Shown here piece by piece: positions 24,617 to 31,432 of a stretch of DNA of 36,496 nucleotides. The position numbers were made by a program, and so were the translations under genes. Source of the DNA: Bacteroidales bacterium (GTDB lineage: Bacteria; Bacteroidota; Bacteroidia; Bacteroidales; JAIOZK01); the NCBI GenBank assembly GCA_021740625.1, contig JAIOZK010000035.1, positions 1-36,496 of the forward strand. Direction: 5' to 3'. Position 1 is the stretch's first letter, and every line of letters begins with the position of its first letter. The notes below the pieces were generated by a model. It had not been told where the DNA came from. It worked only from the letters and a program-made list of their open reading frames with translations, and made no database searches.

Positions 24617-25483
24617 ATGCCAACACGTAGAAACCTTTTATTATTGATGATGATCATTGTCGCATCTGGTGTTTCCGGACAGATCGACAGCCTGAATCCC
24701 GGACTGGCAAAAGATTGCCTGCGTTCCCTGAATTTTTCTGACCGGATGTTTGAGGAAGAGAATTATGATATTTCCTATAAATACTGGCAGAATGGATACA
24801 ATATATGCGATAAGGACATTGGAAGTGGCATATATTTCCTGGGTGAAGCCCTGCTGGAATACCGTCTATTTGAAGTAAGCCGGGGAGAAAAGAAAAGAGA
24901 AGTCCTGGATTCGCTGGTATGGTTGATAGAAGAACGCAAGGAACGTTATGGCAATGAGATCCAACTGCAGGGACAAAAGCCATTGTCTGCCAACAAAAAA
25001 CTAAATGCATTGAAAGTCTTTTATGGCATCAATGAGAAGTGTGAGTACATGCGCTTTAACAAAGAAAGCTCGGGCAGTGGATTTTCGATCGAAACTTTTC
25101 CCACCCTTTTATGGGAAGATCATTATTATTCTATTGCCATGGCTATTGATGAGGCGGACAAAAAGATTAATATGAATTTCATCCTGGATTTCGATGAACA
25201 GCACGACATCCGGAAAGGAGATATTGTGAAACTGGAATTAAAGGATGGAACCCAACTGGTGCTGGAAGCTAAAAAAGATGCCTCTGCCGTTGGCTTGAAA
25301 AAATTCAAACATTTAATCTTTCGCACAAAACCTGTATATTCAATTCACCCGACAGAGGTTTCTATGTTGTCCAATGAAAAGAATCCGGTAGTTAGGATGA
25401 TCTTTAACACTGCAGGTGGTAAGATTGAAAAAGATTTGCAATATCCAGATAACATGATTTCACTAGTGGGATGTTTGCGGTAA
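24617..25483 (+). CDS. Exported protein of unknown function
   Basis: 288 aa from MPTRRNLLLL; an in-frame ATG at 24566 would put a non-signal stretch first. The signal peptide ends VSGQ. The next 100 residues are helical, with a TPR-like look (NFSDRMFEEENYDISYKYWQNG, GIYFLGEALLEY). The C-terminal part is beta-rich, with KGDIVKLELKDGTQLVLEAKK. I do not recognise a family. It is probably periplasmic, a single gene divergent from the flavoprotein. Confidence 0.7.
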   Translation: MPTRRNLLLLMMIIVASGVSGQIDSLNPGLAKDCLRSLNFSDRMFEEENYDISYKYWQNGYNICDKDIGSGIYFLGEALLEYRLFEVSRGEKKREVLDSLVWLIEERKERYGNEIQLQGQKPLSANKKLNALKVFYGINEKCEYMRFNKESSGSGFSIETFPTLLWEDHYYSIAMAIDEADKKINMNFILDFDEQHDIRKGDIVKLELKDGTQLVLEAKKDASAVGLKKFKHLIFRTKPVYSIHPTEVSMLSNEKNPVVRMIFNTAGGKIEKDLQYPDNMISLVGCLR

Positions 25484-25515
25484 TTTCATCATTGTTGAAT
25501 TAAATAAAGATATAA

Positions 25516-25547
25516 AAAAAAGCCCTGAACATCATTTGACAGGGCTT
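25516..25547 (-). terminator. Strong minus-strand terminator after the tRNA-like fragment
   Basis: On the minus strand AAGCCCTG-12 nt-CAGGGCTT is followed by a run of T's (seven or more). It lies directly downstream of the tRNA-like 3' end at 25553-25587, as expected for a tRNA gene's own terminator. It could also stop plus-strand transcripts from 25483. Confidence 0.75.
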
Positions 25548-25552
25548 CGGGG

Positions 25553-25587
25553 AGGTCTCGGGCGGATTCGAACCGCCGTACAAGACC
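25553..25587 (-). other. tRNA 3'-end-like minihelix, possible element attachment site
   Basis: On the minus strand: GGTCTTG, TAC, a 5-bp T-stem GGCGG/CCGCC with canonical T-loop TTCGAAT, then CGAGACC. The outer 7-nt arms pair fully (one G-U), so it folds as an acceptor plus T arm with no D or anticodon arm. It is followed by a tRNA-style terminator. This looks like the 3' part of a tRNA gene left at one junction of an integrated element. The 5' pairing arm may be chance or an evolved remnant. The amino-acid identity cannot be read because the anticodon arm is absent. Confidence 0.6.
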
Positions 25588-25754
25588 ACAGTAATATCAA
25601 GCCTTTCAGAACATCCTGCCTTACCTGGTATACACTTTGGTAACTCAGTTTATGCAAAGCTAATAATTTTCTTATTAGGGTTTATTTTCAAAAATTGCTA
25701 CTTAGGGTTCAAGCATCACATGGAATTGGTATACCAATTATATGATGGTCGTTT

Positions 25755-25919
25755 TTATTTCTTTGGTCTTGGAGGTATTCTTTCCTTATCTGGAAAATCC
25801 TTAATACGTTTTGGTTCTGACGGTCGAATAGTTGGAATTACCTTTGGTGTAGGCTTTGGTTTTGGTGGAGAAGAAGGTCTGCTCTCTTCATTCCTTAAAT
25901 GAAAATGATCACTTTTCAT
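25755..25919 (-). CDS. 54-aa proline-rich protein overlapping the two-TM gene
   Basis: 54 aa, starting at the ATG at 25919 inside the end of the preceding gene (its last 11 nt), so translation is probably coupled. About one residue in four is Pro and one in five Lys, with PPKPKPTPK, IPTIRPSEPKR and ERIPPRPKK. There is no signal or membrane segment. The codons fit an expressed reading frame, and the other strand's 60-aa frame here is not convincing. Short Pro/Lys-rich proteins of this kind may bind partner domains or nucleic acid. The function is unknown. Confidence 0.6.
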   Translation of the reverse strand: MKSDHFHLRNEESRPSSPPKPKPTPKVIPTIRPSEPKRIKDFPDKERIPPRPKK

Positions 25920-26421
25920 GAGACAAAGTTTTTGTTTGATAATTGTTTTCGATATATCTATCTGTATCTTTATCAGCTTTCCTTATTAGTTTTCTATCTC
26001 TGCCTATCAACAATTCATCAGAGGTTCTTAAAGTCTTTATTTGTTTATCATAGTTGTCAAAGTATTTTTTAGAAGCTACTTTATCATCTATATACTTCAT
26101 GAAATGTTCAAAAAATATTTTTTCATATTCAGCCTGAATTAGCTCTAATACTGACAACTTCTCGTTCAATTCTTTGATCTTTTTATCAAGTGTCAGAAAC
26201 GGTTTAATTGCAATTAAAACATTTGATAAAGCAATAAGTAAAGCCCACAACCATGGTATAATTTCCCAAATCACCCAAGCTGATACACTTGATAAAGAGA
26301 TAACTGAAAGAAAAGAATTAATTGAAATACTTTGCCGCTGGTATTTGCGGATCAAATATCCTATATAGTAGCATTTAAACTTAGTATTCACCAAATTATA
26401 CCATATTTTATCTTCAATCAT
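25909..26421 (-). CDS. Two-transmembrane protein with cytoplasmic coiled coil (SLATT-like layout)
   Basis: 170 aa. The N-terminal helix (about 1-30) is basic/aromatic. Two adjacent membrane segments lie at about 33-53 and 54-74, and a long charged helical region (75-165) includes LDKKIKELNEKLSVLELIQAEYEKIF. This order (short helix, TM hairpin, coiled coil) is that of SLATT-type effectors associated with nucleotide-signalled phage defence. No sequence-level match can be claimed. It has no neighbouring nucleotide cyclase in the window. It forms a tight pair with the 54-aa gene downstream, and a -7 box lies upstream. Confidence 0.65.
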   Translation of the reverse strand: MIEDKIWYNLVNTKFKCYYIGYLIRKYQRQSISINSFLSVISLSSVSAWVIWEIIPWLWALLIALSNVLIAIKPFLTLDKKIKELNEKLSVLELIQAEYEKIFFEHFMKYIDDKVASKKYFDNYDKQIKTLRTSDELLIGRDRKLIRKADKDTDRYIENNYQTKTLSHEK

Positions 26422-26453
26422 ATATTGATTATTAGGTGGGTACTAATGTAAAA

Positions 26454-26461
26454 CAAATTTA
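26454..26461 (-). promoter_or_regulatory. -7 box of the two-TM gene pair
   Basis: The minus strand reads TAAATTTG, 32 nt before the ATG at 26421. It abuts the 13-bp repeat at 26462-26474. The -33 element is not clear. Confidence 0.45.
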
Positions 26462-26474
26462 TTGAACTGCACTT
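26462..26474 (+). repeat. 13-bp direct repeat, left copy
   Basis: TTGAACTGCACTT, identical to 27173-27185. The two copies bracket the truncated deiminase gene. A 13-bp match can occur by chance in this much DNA; the position is what makes it notable. Confidence 0.5.
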
Positions 26475-26526
26475 TACCCTTTTCCCCTTAATAAAGCCAA
26501 AGCAAACTGCAGTTTTTCATGTACAA

Positions 26527-27183
26527 TCATTCCAGCACATTCCAACTCACGCAATTCAAATTCCCACCTTCCTTTGCAAGTTCATTACACCTTACCGGGA
26601 TGACATCTGTTCCTCGGAAACACTCCCTCAGTGTCTTCTCGGCTTCTTTATCCATGTCCTGACCGAACGCAGGCATGAAAATGACACCTTCCATCTGCAG
26701 GAAGTTCATGTAGTCTCCTGATGCATCTGAGTGCTTCTGGTTATCATACATGCTCGTGGGTAGTACGACCGTTTTCAGCCCTGCGTTATGCAGGGTAGTT
26801 CGGAGGCATTTATCGAATGCTTTGTTTTTCTCTTTGGTGTTGTCATTTATCAGTACAGTGTCCCCGTCAATAAACCGAACCAACCCGTCACTGTGTCCTG
26901 TGAAGTCATGCGGCTGTTCGGGGATCAGGATTAACTTGTCAACTTTGAGGACTCTTTCAAGCTCGCTAATCAATTCATCGAATTTATATTGGTGAAGATT
27001 CTCGGAAAATATACGGGTGGTCATGATAATTTTATTTTCCCATTGAACTACGTTTCCTCCGTCCAGAATTATTTCCGAGGTAGTAACCTTCTTGCCTAAC
27101 TTCTCTGCTACCAATACTCCATCGGTTTTTTTGTTTTCGTATTTCTTGAATCGGAGATAGCTTGGGTCGTATTTGAACTGCAC
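26527..27183 (-). CDS. Truncated agmatine deiminase / peptidylarginine deiminase family protein
   Basis: 218 aa from a GTG that directly follows an in-frame TAA. The residues seen are the C-terminal part of the pentein fold. DGGNVVQWENKIIM (41-54) is followed by FTGHSDGLVRF (His97, Asp99), YMNFLQMEGVIFMPAFG (158-174) and GGNLNC (catalytic Cys211). Full-length relatives are roughly 300-370 aa. About 90-100 N-terminal residues are missing, including the usual substrate-binding W/RD region. It is therefore probably inactive or altered as an agmatine/arginine deiminase. The sequence just upstream is a KilA-N remnant, not the missing N-terminus. It may be a decaying fragment with an intact frame. 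Confidence 0.75.
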   Translation of the reverse strand: MQFKYDPSYLRFKKYENKKTDGVLVAEKLGKKVTTSEIILDGGNVVQWENKIIMTTRIFSENLHQYKFDELISELERVLKVDKLILIPEQPHDFTGHSDGLVRFIDGDTVLINDNTKEKNKAFDKCLRTTLHNAGLKTVVLPTSMYDNQKHSDASGDYMNFLQMEGVIFMPAFGQDMDKEAEKTLRECFRGTDVIPVRCNELAKEGGNLNCVSWNVLE

Positions 27184-27185
27184 TT
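27173..27185 (+). repeat. 13-bp direct repeat, right copy
   Basis: TTGAACTGCACTT, identical to 26462-26474. It overlaps the GTG start of the truncated deiminase. It could mark a rearrangement junction. Confidence 0.5.
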
Positions 27186-27227
27186 AGGTCTGCTCTCCTT
27201 AAAGAATCTTTATGTAATGTGCAGTTA

Positions 27228-27461
27228 TTATTTTGTATCCTGATGCATCTAGGTTCCTTGAGAGACTTTTGAGGTGTTTCCACCACGCACCGTCTGAACT
27301 GGCTGATAATCAACGTTGTGAGATTTCCTCACTTCGGTTAAAGTGTCTATAAATGAGACGGTTGCTGGTAATCTCAACCAATCAACAGGGCGTTTCCCAA
27401 AAGGCTTTGCCATCTCGGTGGCATTGAAAAAGCCGACCCCATTCCCGAGATCGGCTTCTAA
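27228..27461 (-). pseudogene. KilA-N domain gene remnant
   Basis: In the same frame as radC and directly after its TGA stop, the minus strand reads GNGVGFFNATEMAKPFGKRP, then VDWLRLPATVSFIDTLTEVR, and VQTVRGGN down to QGT. A TAG at 27249-27251 sits where the family has Trp (QGTW-MHED), followed by MHQDTK and TAA at 27228-27230. This is a clear KilA-N domain core, typical of phage antirepressor-like DNA-binding proteins, lacking its start, broken by a nonsense codon and cut off after. It shows that the region is phage-derived or phage-visited. Confidence 0.8.
27430..27457 (-). terminator. Possible terminator after radC
   Basis: On the minus strand AAGCCGA-14 nt-TCGGCTT is followed by TTTT, 5 nt after the radC stop. 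It lies within the KilA-N remnant's old coding sequence, so the hairpin may be fortuitous. Confidence 0.4.
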
Positions 27462-27962
27462 TCATAACTTCCCTTCATCCGCAAAAGAATAGTAATTCTC
27501 CCCGGACAAGATTAAATGATCCAACACATCCATATCCATCAACTTCCCTGCATCCTTTAGCTTCCTGGTTAGCCTGATGTCCGATTCACTTGGTTTAAGA
27601 TTCCCACTTGGATGATTATGCCCACAGATGATACTGGATGCATTCGCTTTTAAAGCTGTCTGGAAAATGATCTTCGGATCAGCAACACAACCCGAAATAC
27701 CACCCCTACCGATAAGCGACCATCCCAATACCATATTTGCCCGGTTCAGGCATAACAGCATGAATTCCTCCACATGATCCATGCTACCGGACCAGACACC
27801 CCTGAAAAGCTTCTCAGCATCCTCAGAGCAGGTAATCTTTAATCTTTTGGATTGGGGTGTCCGGTTGATATATCTGATCTTTATTTCGGCTAAGAAATGA
27901 TTCTGCGCCTTGTTGGATTGATCATAGCTTTCTTTGATCATTGCCAGCAATTCATCATTCAT
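27462..27962 (-). CDS. Short RadC / JAB-domain protein
   Basis: 166 aa. The MPN/JAB metalloprotease-like motif is present: Glu in VEEF (65-66), GHNHPSG with H115 and H117, and D128 in SESD. The helix-hairpin-helix N-terminus of chromosomal RadC (about 220 aa) is missing. This is the form found on plasmids, ICEs and prophages. The true activity of the family is unresolved; repair or anti-restriction roles have been proposed. Its start overlaps the preceding gene's end by 8 nt. The frame downstream runs into the KilA-N remnant. Confidence 0.9.
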   Translation of the reverse strand: MNDELLAMIKESYDQSNKAQNHFLAEIKIRYINRTPQSKRLKITCSEDAEKLFRGVWSGSMDHVEEFMLLCLNRANMVLGWSLIGRGGISGCVADPKIIFQTALKANASSIICGHNHPSGNLKPSESDIRLTRKLKDAGKLMDMDVLDHLILSGENYYSFADEGKL

Positions 27963-28377
27963 CGGATGCGTGTTTTTGGGTCCATCGGGCTGACCTGAAG
28001 ATAAAACGCAGCAGAAGCAATCCCGGAGCCAGGTACAAAAACACAGTTTTCATATTGCCCCATACCCATTCCTTATGGAACTTCTGCCGGTAATAATCAA
28101 AGCGGTCGTTGTAGATGGCATCTTCCAGGGCAGAAATCTTTTGATCATATCTGGACCTGTTATTCTTTATCCTTCCTAAACTGATCGAATTGGATTCTGA
28201 ATTCTGCCATTGCCTGAATATTTCCTTTCCTTCCTGTGACACCTTGCCATGTGTTGGCGGCATCCAACCTATGTATAATACCGCACCCACAAGCAGGGTT
28301 GCCAGGGCGGCATAGAATACAAGGTTAAAGTTTGTTTTGATCTCTTTTGCTATTTTGTGTTTTGATTCGTTTTTCAT
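27955..28377 (-). CDS. Two-TM membrane protein of the accessory region
   Basis: 140 aa with membrane segments at about 18-38 and 110-128 and a charged helical region between them (GKVSQEGKEIFRQWQN). I do not recognise a family. It overlaps radC by 8 nt, so the two are translated together. It sits behind the terminator at 28412-28464 and starts a small transcription unit. Confidence 0.65.
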   Translation of the reverse strand: MKNESKHKIAKEIKTNFNLVFYAALATLLVGAVLYIGWMPPTHGKVSQEGKEIFRQWQNSESNSISLGRIKNNRSRYDQKISALEDAIYNDRFDYYRQKFHKEWVWGNMKTVFLYLAPGLLLLRFIFRSARWTQKHASDE

Positions 28378-28411
28378 TTTTAATTGTTTTTAAAATAGTT
28401 CGACAATAAAA

Positions 28412-28464
28412 AGCCATGACCTTTCCAGGAGAATGTGATCATCCACTATGGAAAAGCCATGGCT
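28412..28464 (-). terminator. Long-stem terminator of the ATPase-DUF3871 unit
   Basis: AGCCATGACCTTTCCA and TGGAAAAGCCATGGCT pair over 16 bp with two mismatches. On the minus strand a T tract (TTTTTATT) follows. It lies 31 nt after the stop of the gene at 28495. Confidence 0.75.
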
Positions 28465-28494
28465 AAGATTTCAATTAATTACTGCTGGTCTTAT

Positions 28495-28746
28495 CTATAC
28501 TACTATCCTGAATAAACCATAATAATAAGGCGTATTATCAATGATATATACCAGCCGGTACTCCTGAGACATCAGGACTTTGGATACTTGCAAGCGTTCA
28601 CCTGCCTGCAATCCCCCGGCTTCAATGATCACTTCTACCGGGAAAGGGCAGAACAGGCGAACGACTTTCTTTGGGGTTATCACAAGCAATGACCTGGAAT
28701 TGATATAGCGCGAAATCTGGCTCAGTTCATCTTTTCCCATAGTCAT
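28495..28746 (-). CDS. Small protein downstream of DUF3871, unknown
   Basis: 83 aa from the ATG at 28746; 28740 is a second possible start. It is mostly beta-like (VVRLFCPFPVEVIIEAGGL, LVYIIDNTPYYYGLFRIVV), without signal or TM. The start is 3 nt after the DUF3871 stop, so it belongs to the same operon. It has the size and context of a DNA-metabolism accessory protein, but no family is recognised. Confidence 0.65.
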   Translation of the reverse strand: MTMGKDELSQISRYINSRSLLVITPKKVVRLFCPFPVEVIIEAGGLQAGERLQVSKVLMSQEYRLVYIIDNTPYYYGLFRIVV

Positions 28747-28749
28747 ACG

Positions 28750-29724
28750 CTAACTTAAATACCAGAAACTACTCCTGTTCTCCAGGGCATCCCTGATCTG
28801 CAATGAGAATTCCAGCGCATTCACATTCTTATCCAGAAAACTGTCGATGTAGCTTGATTTATTTGCGCCCGTGAATAGATTGAACAGGTTCCACAAACCA
28901 ATCTCTCCGGTGGCAGCACTTCCAAAGTTTTTGTCTTTGTAATACTGCTTCACAACTGTATTAACCTGAGAATCTCCCAAATACAGAGGGTGTATTTCTT
29001 TGCGCCCGGAAGAAGGCAAATGATTATACATCCTTGCCCTTCCGATCAATTGTGCAAATTGCTTTTCAGATAGGGAGTAATTATCTAAACTACTCAGGGA
29101 CTTGCTTGCCCGGTATGCATCGAAATTGCTCAGGAGCTTGTATATGGCTTCCAGAAGCTCATGCACTGACCGAACCCTAACATCAGCCGCAAATCCATCT
29201 GTTGAAATGCACAGATTGATACATACCCAGTTCTTGAAACCAATAAACACTTTAAAGCGTTCCTCAGCCTTGCGAGAATGCAGGTTCATCTGGTTGTAGG
29301 CTCTTACTCCTCCAATGGTCAATGAAAGGGAATTCCCGCCTACATAATCACTGATGGTCGGAATCTCGATCATAAAAGCCATGCGCTCATAATACAGAGT
29401 CTTCTCATGCTCCTGCAATTGATCTACCGGCTTTCCAACCGCTTCCGGGATTCTTCCCTTTTGGGGATGTGAAACCCGCACAGCAGGCTTGAGAACCCTT
29501 TCATTGCGAAAGATATGATTTGCCACTTCCTGGGTTGCATTGATGAATTCCTGGTGAGAGATGGTCGACTCATTGTCTTTCGTGAAGACGGGAATTATAC
29601 ACTTCTCCTCTAGGGACTGCAGTTTAACAGACTTGGTATTGGCTTGCATGAATTCATCCGAAGAGGTATCCTCGATCAGTTCAAGCTGTCCTGTTTGCTG
29701 GTTATCTATGTTTACTGTTTCCAT
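28750..29724 (-). CDS. DUF3871 family protein
   Basis: 324 aa. The sequence matches my memory of the Bacteroidota DUF3871 family. Features include PEAVGKPVDQLQEHEKTLYY, SDYVGGNSLSLTIGGVRAYN and, near the end, NLFNLFTGANKSSYIDSFL. The role is unknown. Families with this size and place, next to a Sak4-like ATPase, are sometimes DNA-annealing or replication proteins, but I cannot show this. It is separated by 2 nt from the ATPase gene. Confidence 0.78.
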   Translation of the reverse strand: METVNIDNQQTGQLELIEDTSSDEFMQANTKSVKLQSLEEKCIIPVFTKDNESTISHQEFINATQEVANHIFRNERVLKPAVRVSHPQKGRIPEAVGKPVDQLQEHEKTLYYERMAFMIEIPTISDYVGGNSLSLTIGGVRAYNQMNLHSRKAEERFKVFIGFKNWVCINLCISTDGFAADVRVRSVHELLEAIYKLLSNFDAYRASKSLSSLDNYSLSEKQFAQLIGRARMYNHLPSSGRKEIHPLYLGDSQVNTVVKQYYKDKNFGSAATGEIGLWNLFNLFTGANKSSYIDSFLDKNVNALEFSLQIRDALENRSSFWYLS

Positions 29725-29726
29725 AA

Positions 29727-30581
29727 TTAATTGTTTTGATTGTTCTCGAATTCTGCTACACTATCGCTAATGATCTTCTTACGACGGGTCAAATCCGGTG
29801 TGATCTGTTCCCTGAACTCAGGGTAACGATCGTAAATTTCCATCAGATCATCCATGGTATCGGTTTCCCGGATTTGCTTTCTGACCTGATCCAGGGAAAT
29901 ACCCGAGAGGCACCATTGCTTGATCTTCTTGCCTGTGGCGGTAGTGACCTTGAAATGTGGCTTATTCATAAACAAGCCCGTTCTGTCCTTCGAAGCAACG
30001 GCATTGTGTTTCAGATCCAAATCAAGCACTACGGTCATCTCGTAATCAAGACCTTCTCGTGTAATACCCTTAAGTCCCACCTTCTCTGGGACATATTTGC
30101 CTCCTTTGTCAGTCAACACATAATCCTGCTTGGTTCTGATGGTAGCAATGATATGTGCCGGACTTTGCAGCATCTTCTGCACGAATGCATTATGCCGGGG
30201 GGTTAGCTGGTTCCAATTGGCAAAGCTGTTTCCCGGCATTTTGCTGTGAATATCCAGGATGCCACCGGAGCTTTCCCACTCATGACTGCAACTGTCCACT
30301 ATGATAACTTCCATCCCTTCATTCTCACAGGCTGTTATCGCCTCTGAATACTTCTCAGGACTAAATGGAGCTTTTATGGGCAATACATTGTAATCGCCCA
30401 GGTGTTCATAGAGATCACTGGAATTGTTTTCAGAATCTATCACTACGATCTTGTTCCAGTCTCCACAAAGCCCGTAAGCGATCAACAAAGCGGAATAGGT
30501 TTTTCCTGACCCTGATGGTCCTTGCAGACCCAGTTTGATCCGGGCTTGCTTTCTCTCTGCTTTCCTTAATTTCATACTCAT
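29727..30581 (-). CDS. Phage-type RecA-like ATPase (Sak4/AAA_24-like)
   Basis: 284 aa from the ATG at 30581 (30575 also possible). The open frame to 30644 adds a poor N-terminus. Walker A is GPSGSGKT at about 21-28, and VVIDSEN and EVIIVDSCSHEWE are the Walker B/acidic strands. Downstream motifs typical of phage nucleotide-binding proteins are LTPRHNAFV, HIIATIRTKQDYV and KDRTGLF. Sak4-like ATPases work with single-strand DNA-binding or annealing proteins in phage recombination. It is the first gene of the operon ending at 28495. Confidence 0.85.
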   Translation of the reverse strand: MSMKLRKAERKQARIKLGLQGPSGSGKTYSALLIAYGLCGDWNKIVVIDSENNSSDLYEHLGDYNVLPIKAPFSPEKYSEAITACENEGMEVIIVDSCSHEWESSGGILDIHSKMPGNSFANWNQLTPRHNAFVQKMLQSPAHIIATIRTKQDYVLTDKGGKYVPEKVGLKGITREGLDYEMTVVLDLDLKHNAVASKDRTGLFMNKPHFKVTTATGKKIKQWCLSGISLDQVRKQIRETDTMDDLMEIYDRYPEFREQITPDLTRRKKIISDSVAEFENNQNN

Positions 30582-30626
30582 ATAAATTTTTGATTTAAAC
30601 ACATGTGAATTTTTGATATAAAAAAC

Positions 30627-30648
30627 GGGGAACGCATGATGCATCCCC
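30627..30648 (-). terminator. Terminator between the small-protein genes and the ATPase operon
   Basis: On the minus strand GGGGATGCAT and ATGCGTTCCCC pair with one bulge, followed by TTTTTT with one G inserted before it. It lies 39 nt after the stop of the 97-aa gene. Confidence 0.6.
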
Positions 30649-30686
30649 CTTTCCCTGTATAATTGTTTTTTGTATGCCCGTTATGC

Positions 30687-30980
30687 TTAATCTTCGTACA
30701 TACCAACAATCATTATGAACACGCCAACAACCACCGCCGTACCCAGGATGGTGCCGGCAAATATTCCCATTTGCTCACGTACCCAGTTTGCCACACCAAG
30801 TCCACCGATAGCCATTGCCACGGCAATCAGACCTTTGAAAAACCTGAGTACCGATTCGGGCAGACAACCTTCCTTGTCTTCTGATTTGTTGTAATCCTTT
30901 TGGCGTGATCCCGGAAGGTTGCTTGAATGGTTTTCTTTTTCCTGGTAGTTGTTTTTCTGTATATCTCTGTTTTGTTGCAT
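30687..30980 (-). CDS. Small two-TM membrane protein
   Basis: 97 aa. The first 45 residues are hydrophilic and Asn/Lys-rich. Membrane segments follow at about 48-66 and 73-93, and it ends GMYED. It is not recognised. It lies between the acidic-tail protein and a terminator, in the same orientation. Phage and ICE small membrane proteins often look like this, but no role can be given. Confidence 0.6.
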   Translation of the reverse strand: MQQNRDIQKNNYQEKENHSSNLPGSRQKDYNKSEDKEGCLPESVLRFFKGLIAVAMAIGGLGVANWVREQMGIFAGTILGTAVVVGVFIMIVGMYED

Positions 30981-31013
30981 ATAAAAAGTATATATTTATT
31001 AACATGAAAGAGA

Positions 31014-31031
31014 AGCCCCTTTTAAGAGGCT
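31014..31031 (-). terminator. Possible weak terminator between the acidic-tail and 97-aa genes
   Basis: AGCCCCTT and AAGAGGCT pair over 8 bp with one mismatch and a 2-nt loop. The tract after it on the minus strand is pyrimidine-rich (TTCTCTTTC). Confidence 0.35.
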
Positions 31032-31042
31032 CCTCTTTTCAC

Positions 31043-31432
31043 TTAATAATCAACATCATCATTTGCAGCAACTTCGGCTTCTTCTTCGATCTGATGACCT
31101 TCAGGCTTGCCTTCAAAGACATTTTCCTCCAGGTTTTCGCCTTCCGGGACATAGACCCAGCGGTGAGACAAATTCACGATCTCACCGGACTCAGGGATGG
31201 CATATTCATAAGGCTCGCATTCAACCTTTTTAATTGAGCCTGGGATCTCTGAACCCAACAGGCTCTTGCAAGTTTCTTCATCGAAGGTCGAAGTAATGCT
31301 GGTGCGCTTTGCAGTCGCATAATATGACCCTGATTTTGATTTTACCATTTCCAGCCCACTTTGGATGATCAGGCTGAAGAATTTTTCGTTGTCCGAATTT
31401 ACTCTCTGTTTGTAATCGATAATTCGTACCAT
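31043..31432 (-). CDS. Accessory-region protein with SSB-like acidic tail
   Basis: 129 aa. The N-terminal 95 residues are beta-rich. The last 25 are acidic (EENVFEGKPEGHQIEEEAEVA, then NDDVDY). An acidic C-terminal tail near a phage recombinase module is reminiscent of single-strand DNA-binding proteins, which use it to recruit partners. No OB-fold motif can be confirmed by eye. It is the most upstream gene of the leftward accessory block. Confidence 0.6.
   Translation of the reverse strand: MVRIIDYKQRVNSDNEKFFSLIIQSGLEMVKSKSGSYYATAKRTSITSTFDEETCKSLLGSEIPGSIKKVECEPYEYAIPESGEIVNLSHRWVYVPEGENLEENVFEGKPEGHQIEEEAEVAANDDVDY

Noticed and set aside
25545-25640. tmRNA 3' end
   Set aside because: The T arm and acceptor fit, but there is no tag-peptide region, pseudoknots or matching 5' domain within a plausible distance.
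25720-25902. 60-aa Gly/Phe-rich plus-strand ORF
   Set aside because: It is the antisense of the proline-rich 54-aa gene. Gly-rich frames arise opposite Pro codons.
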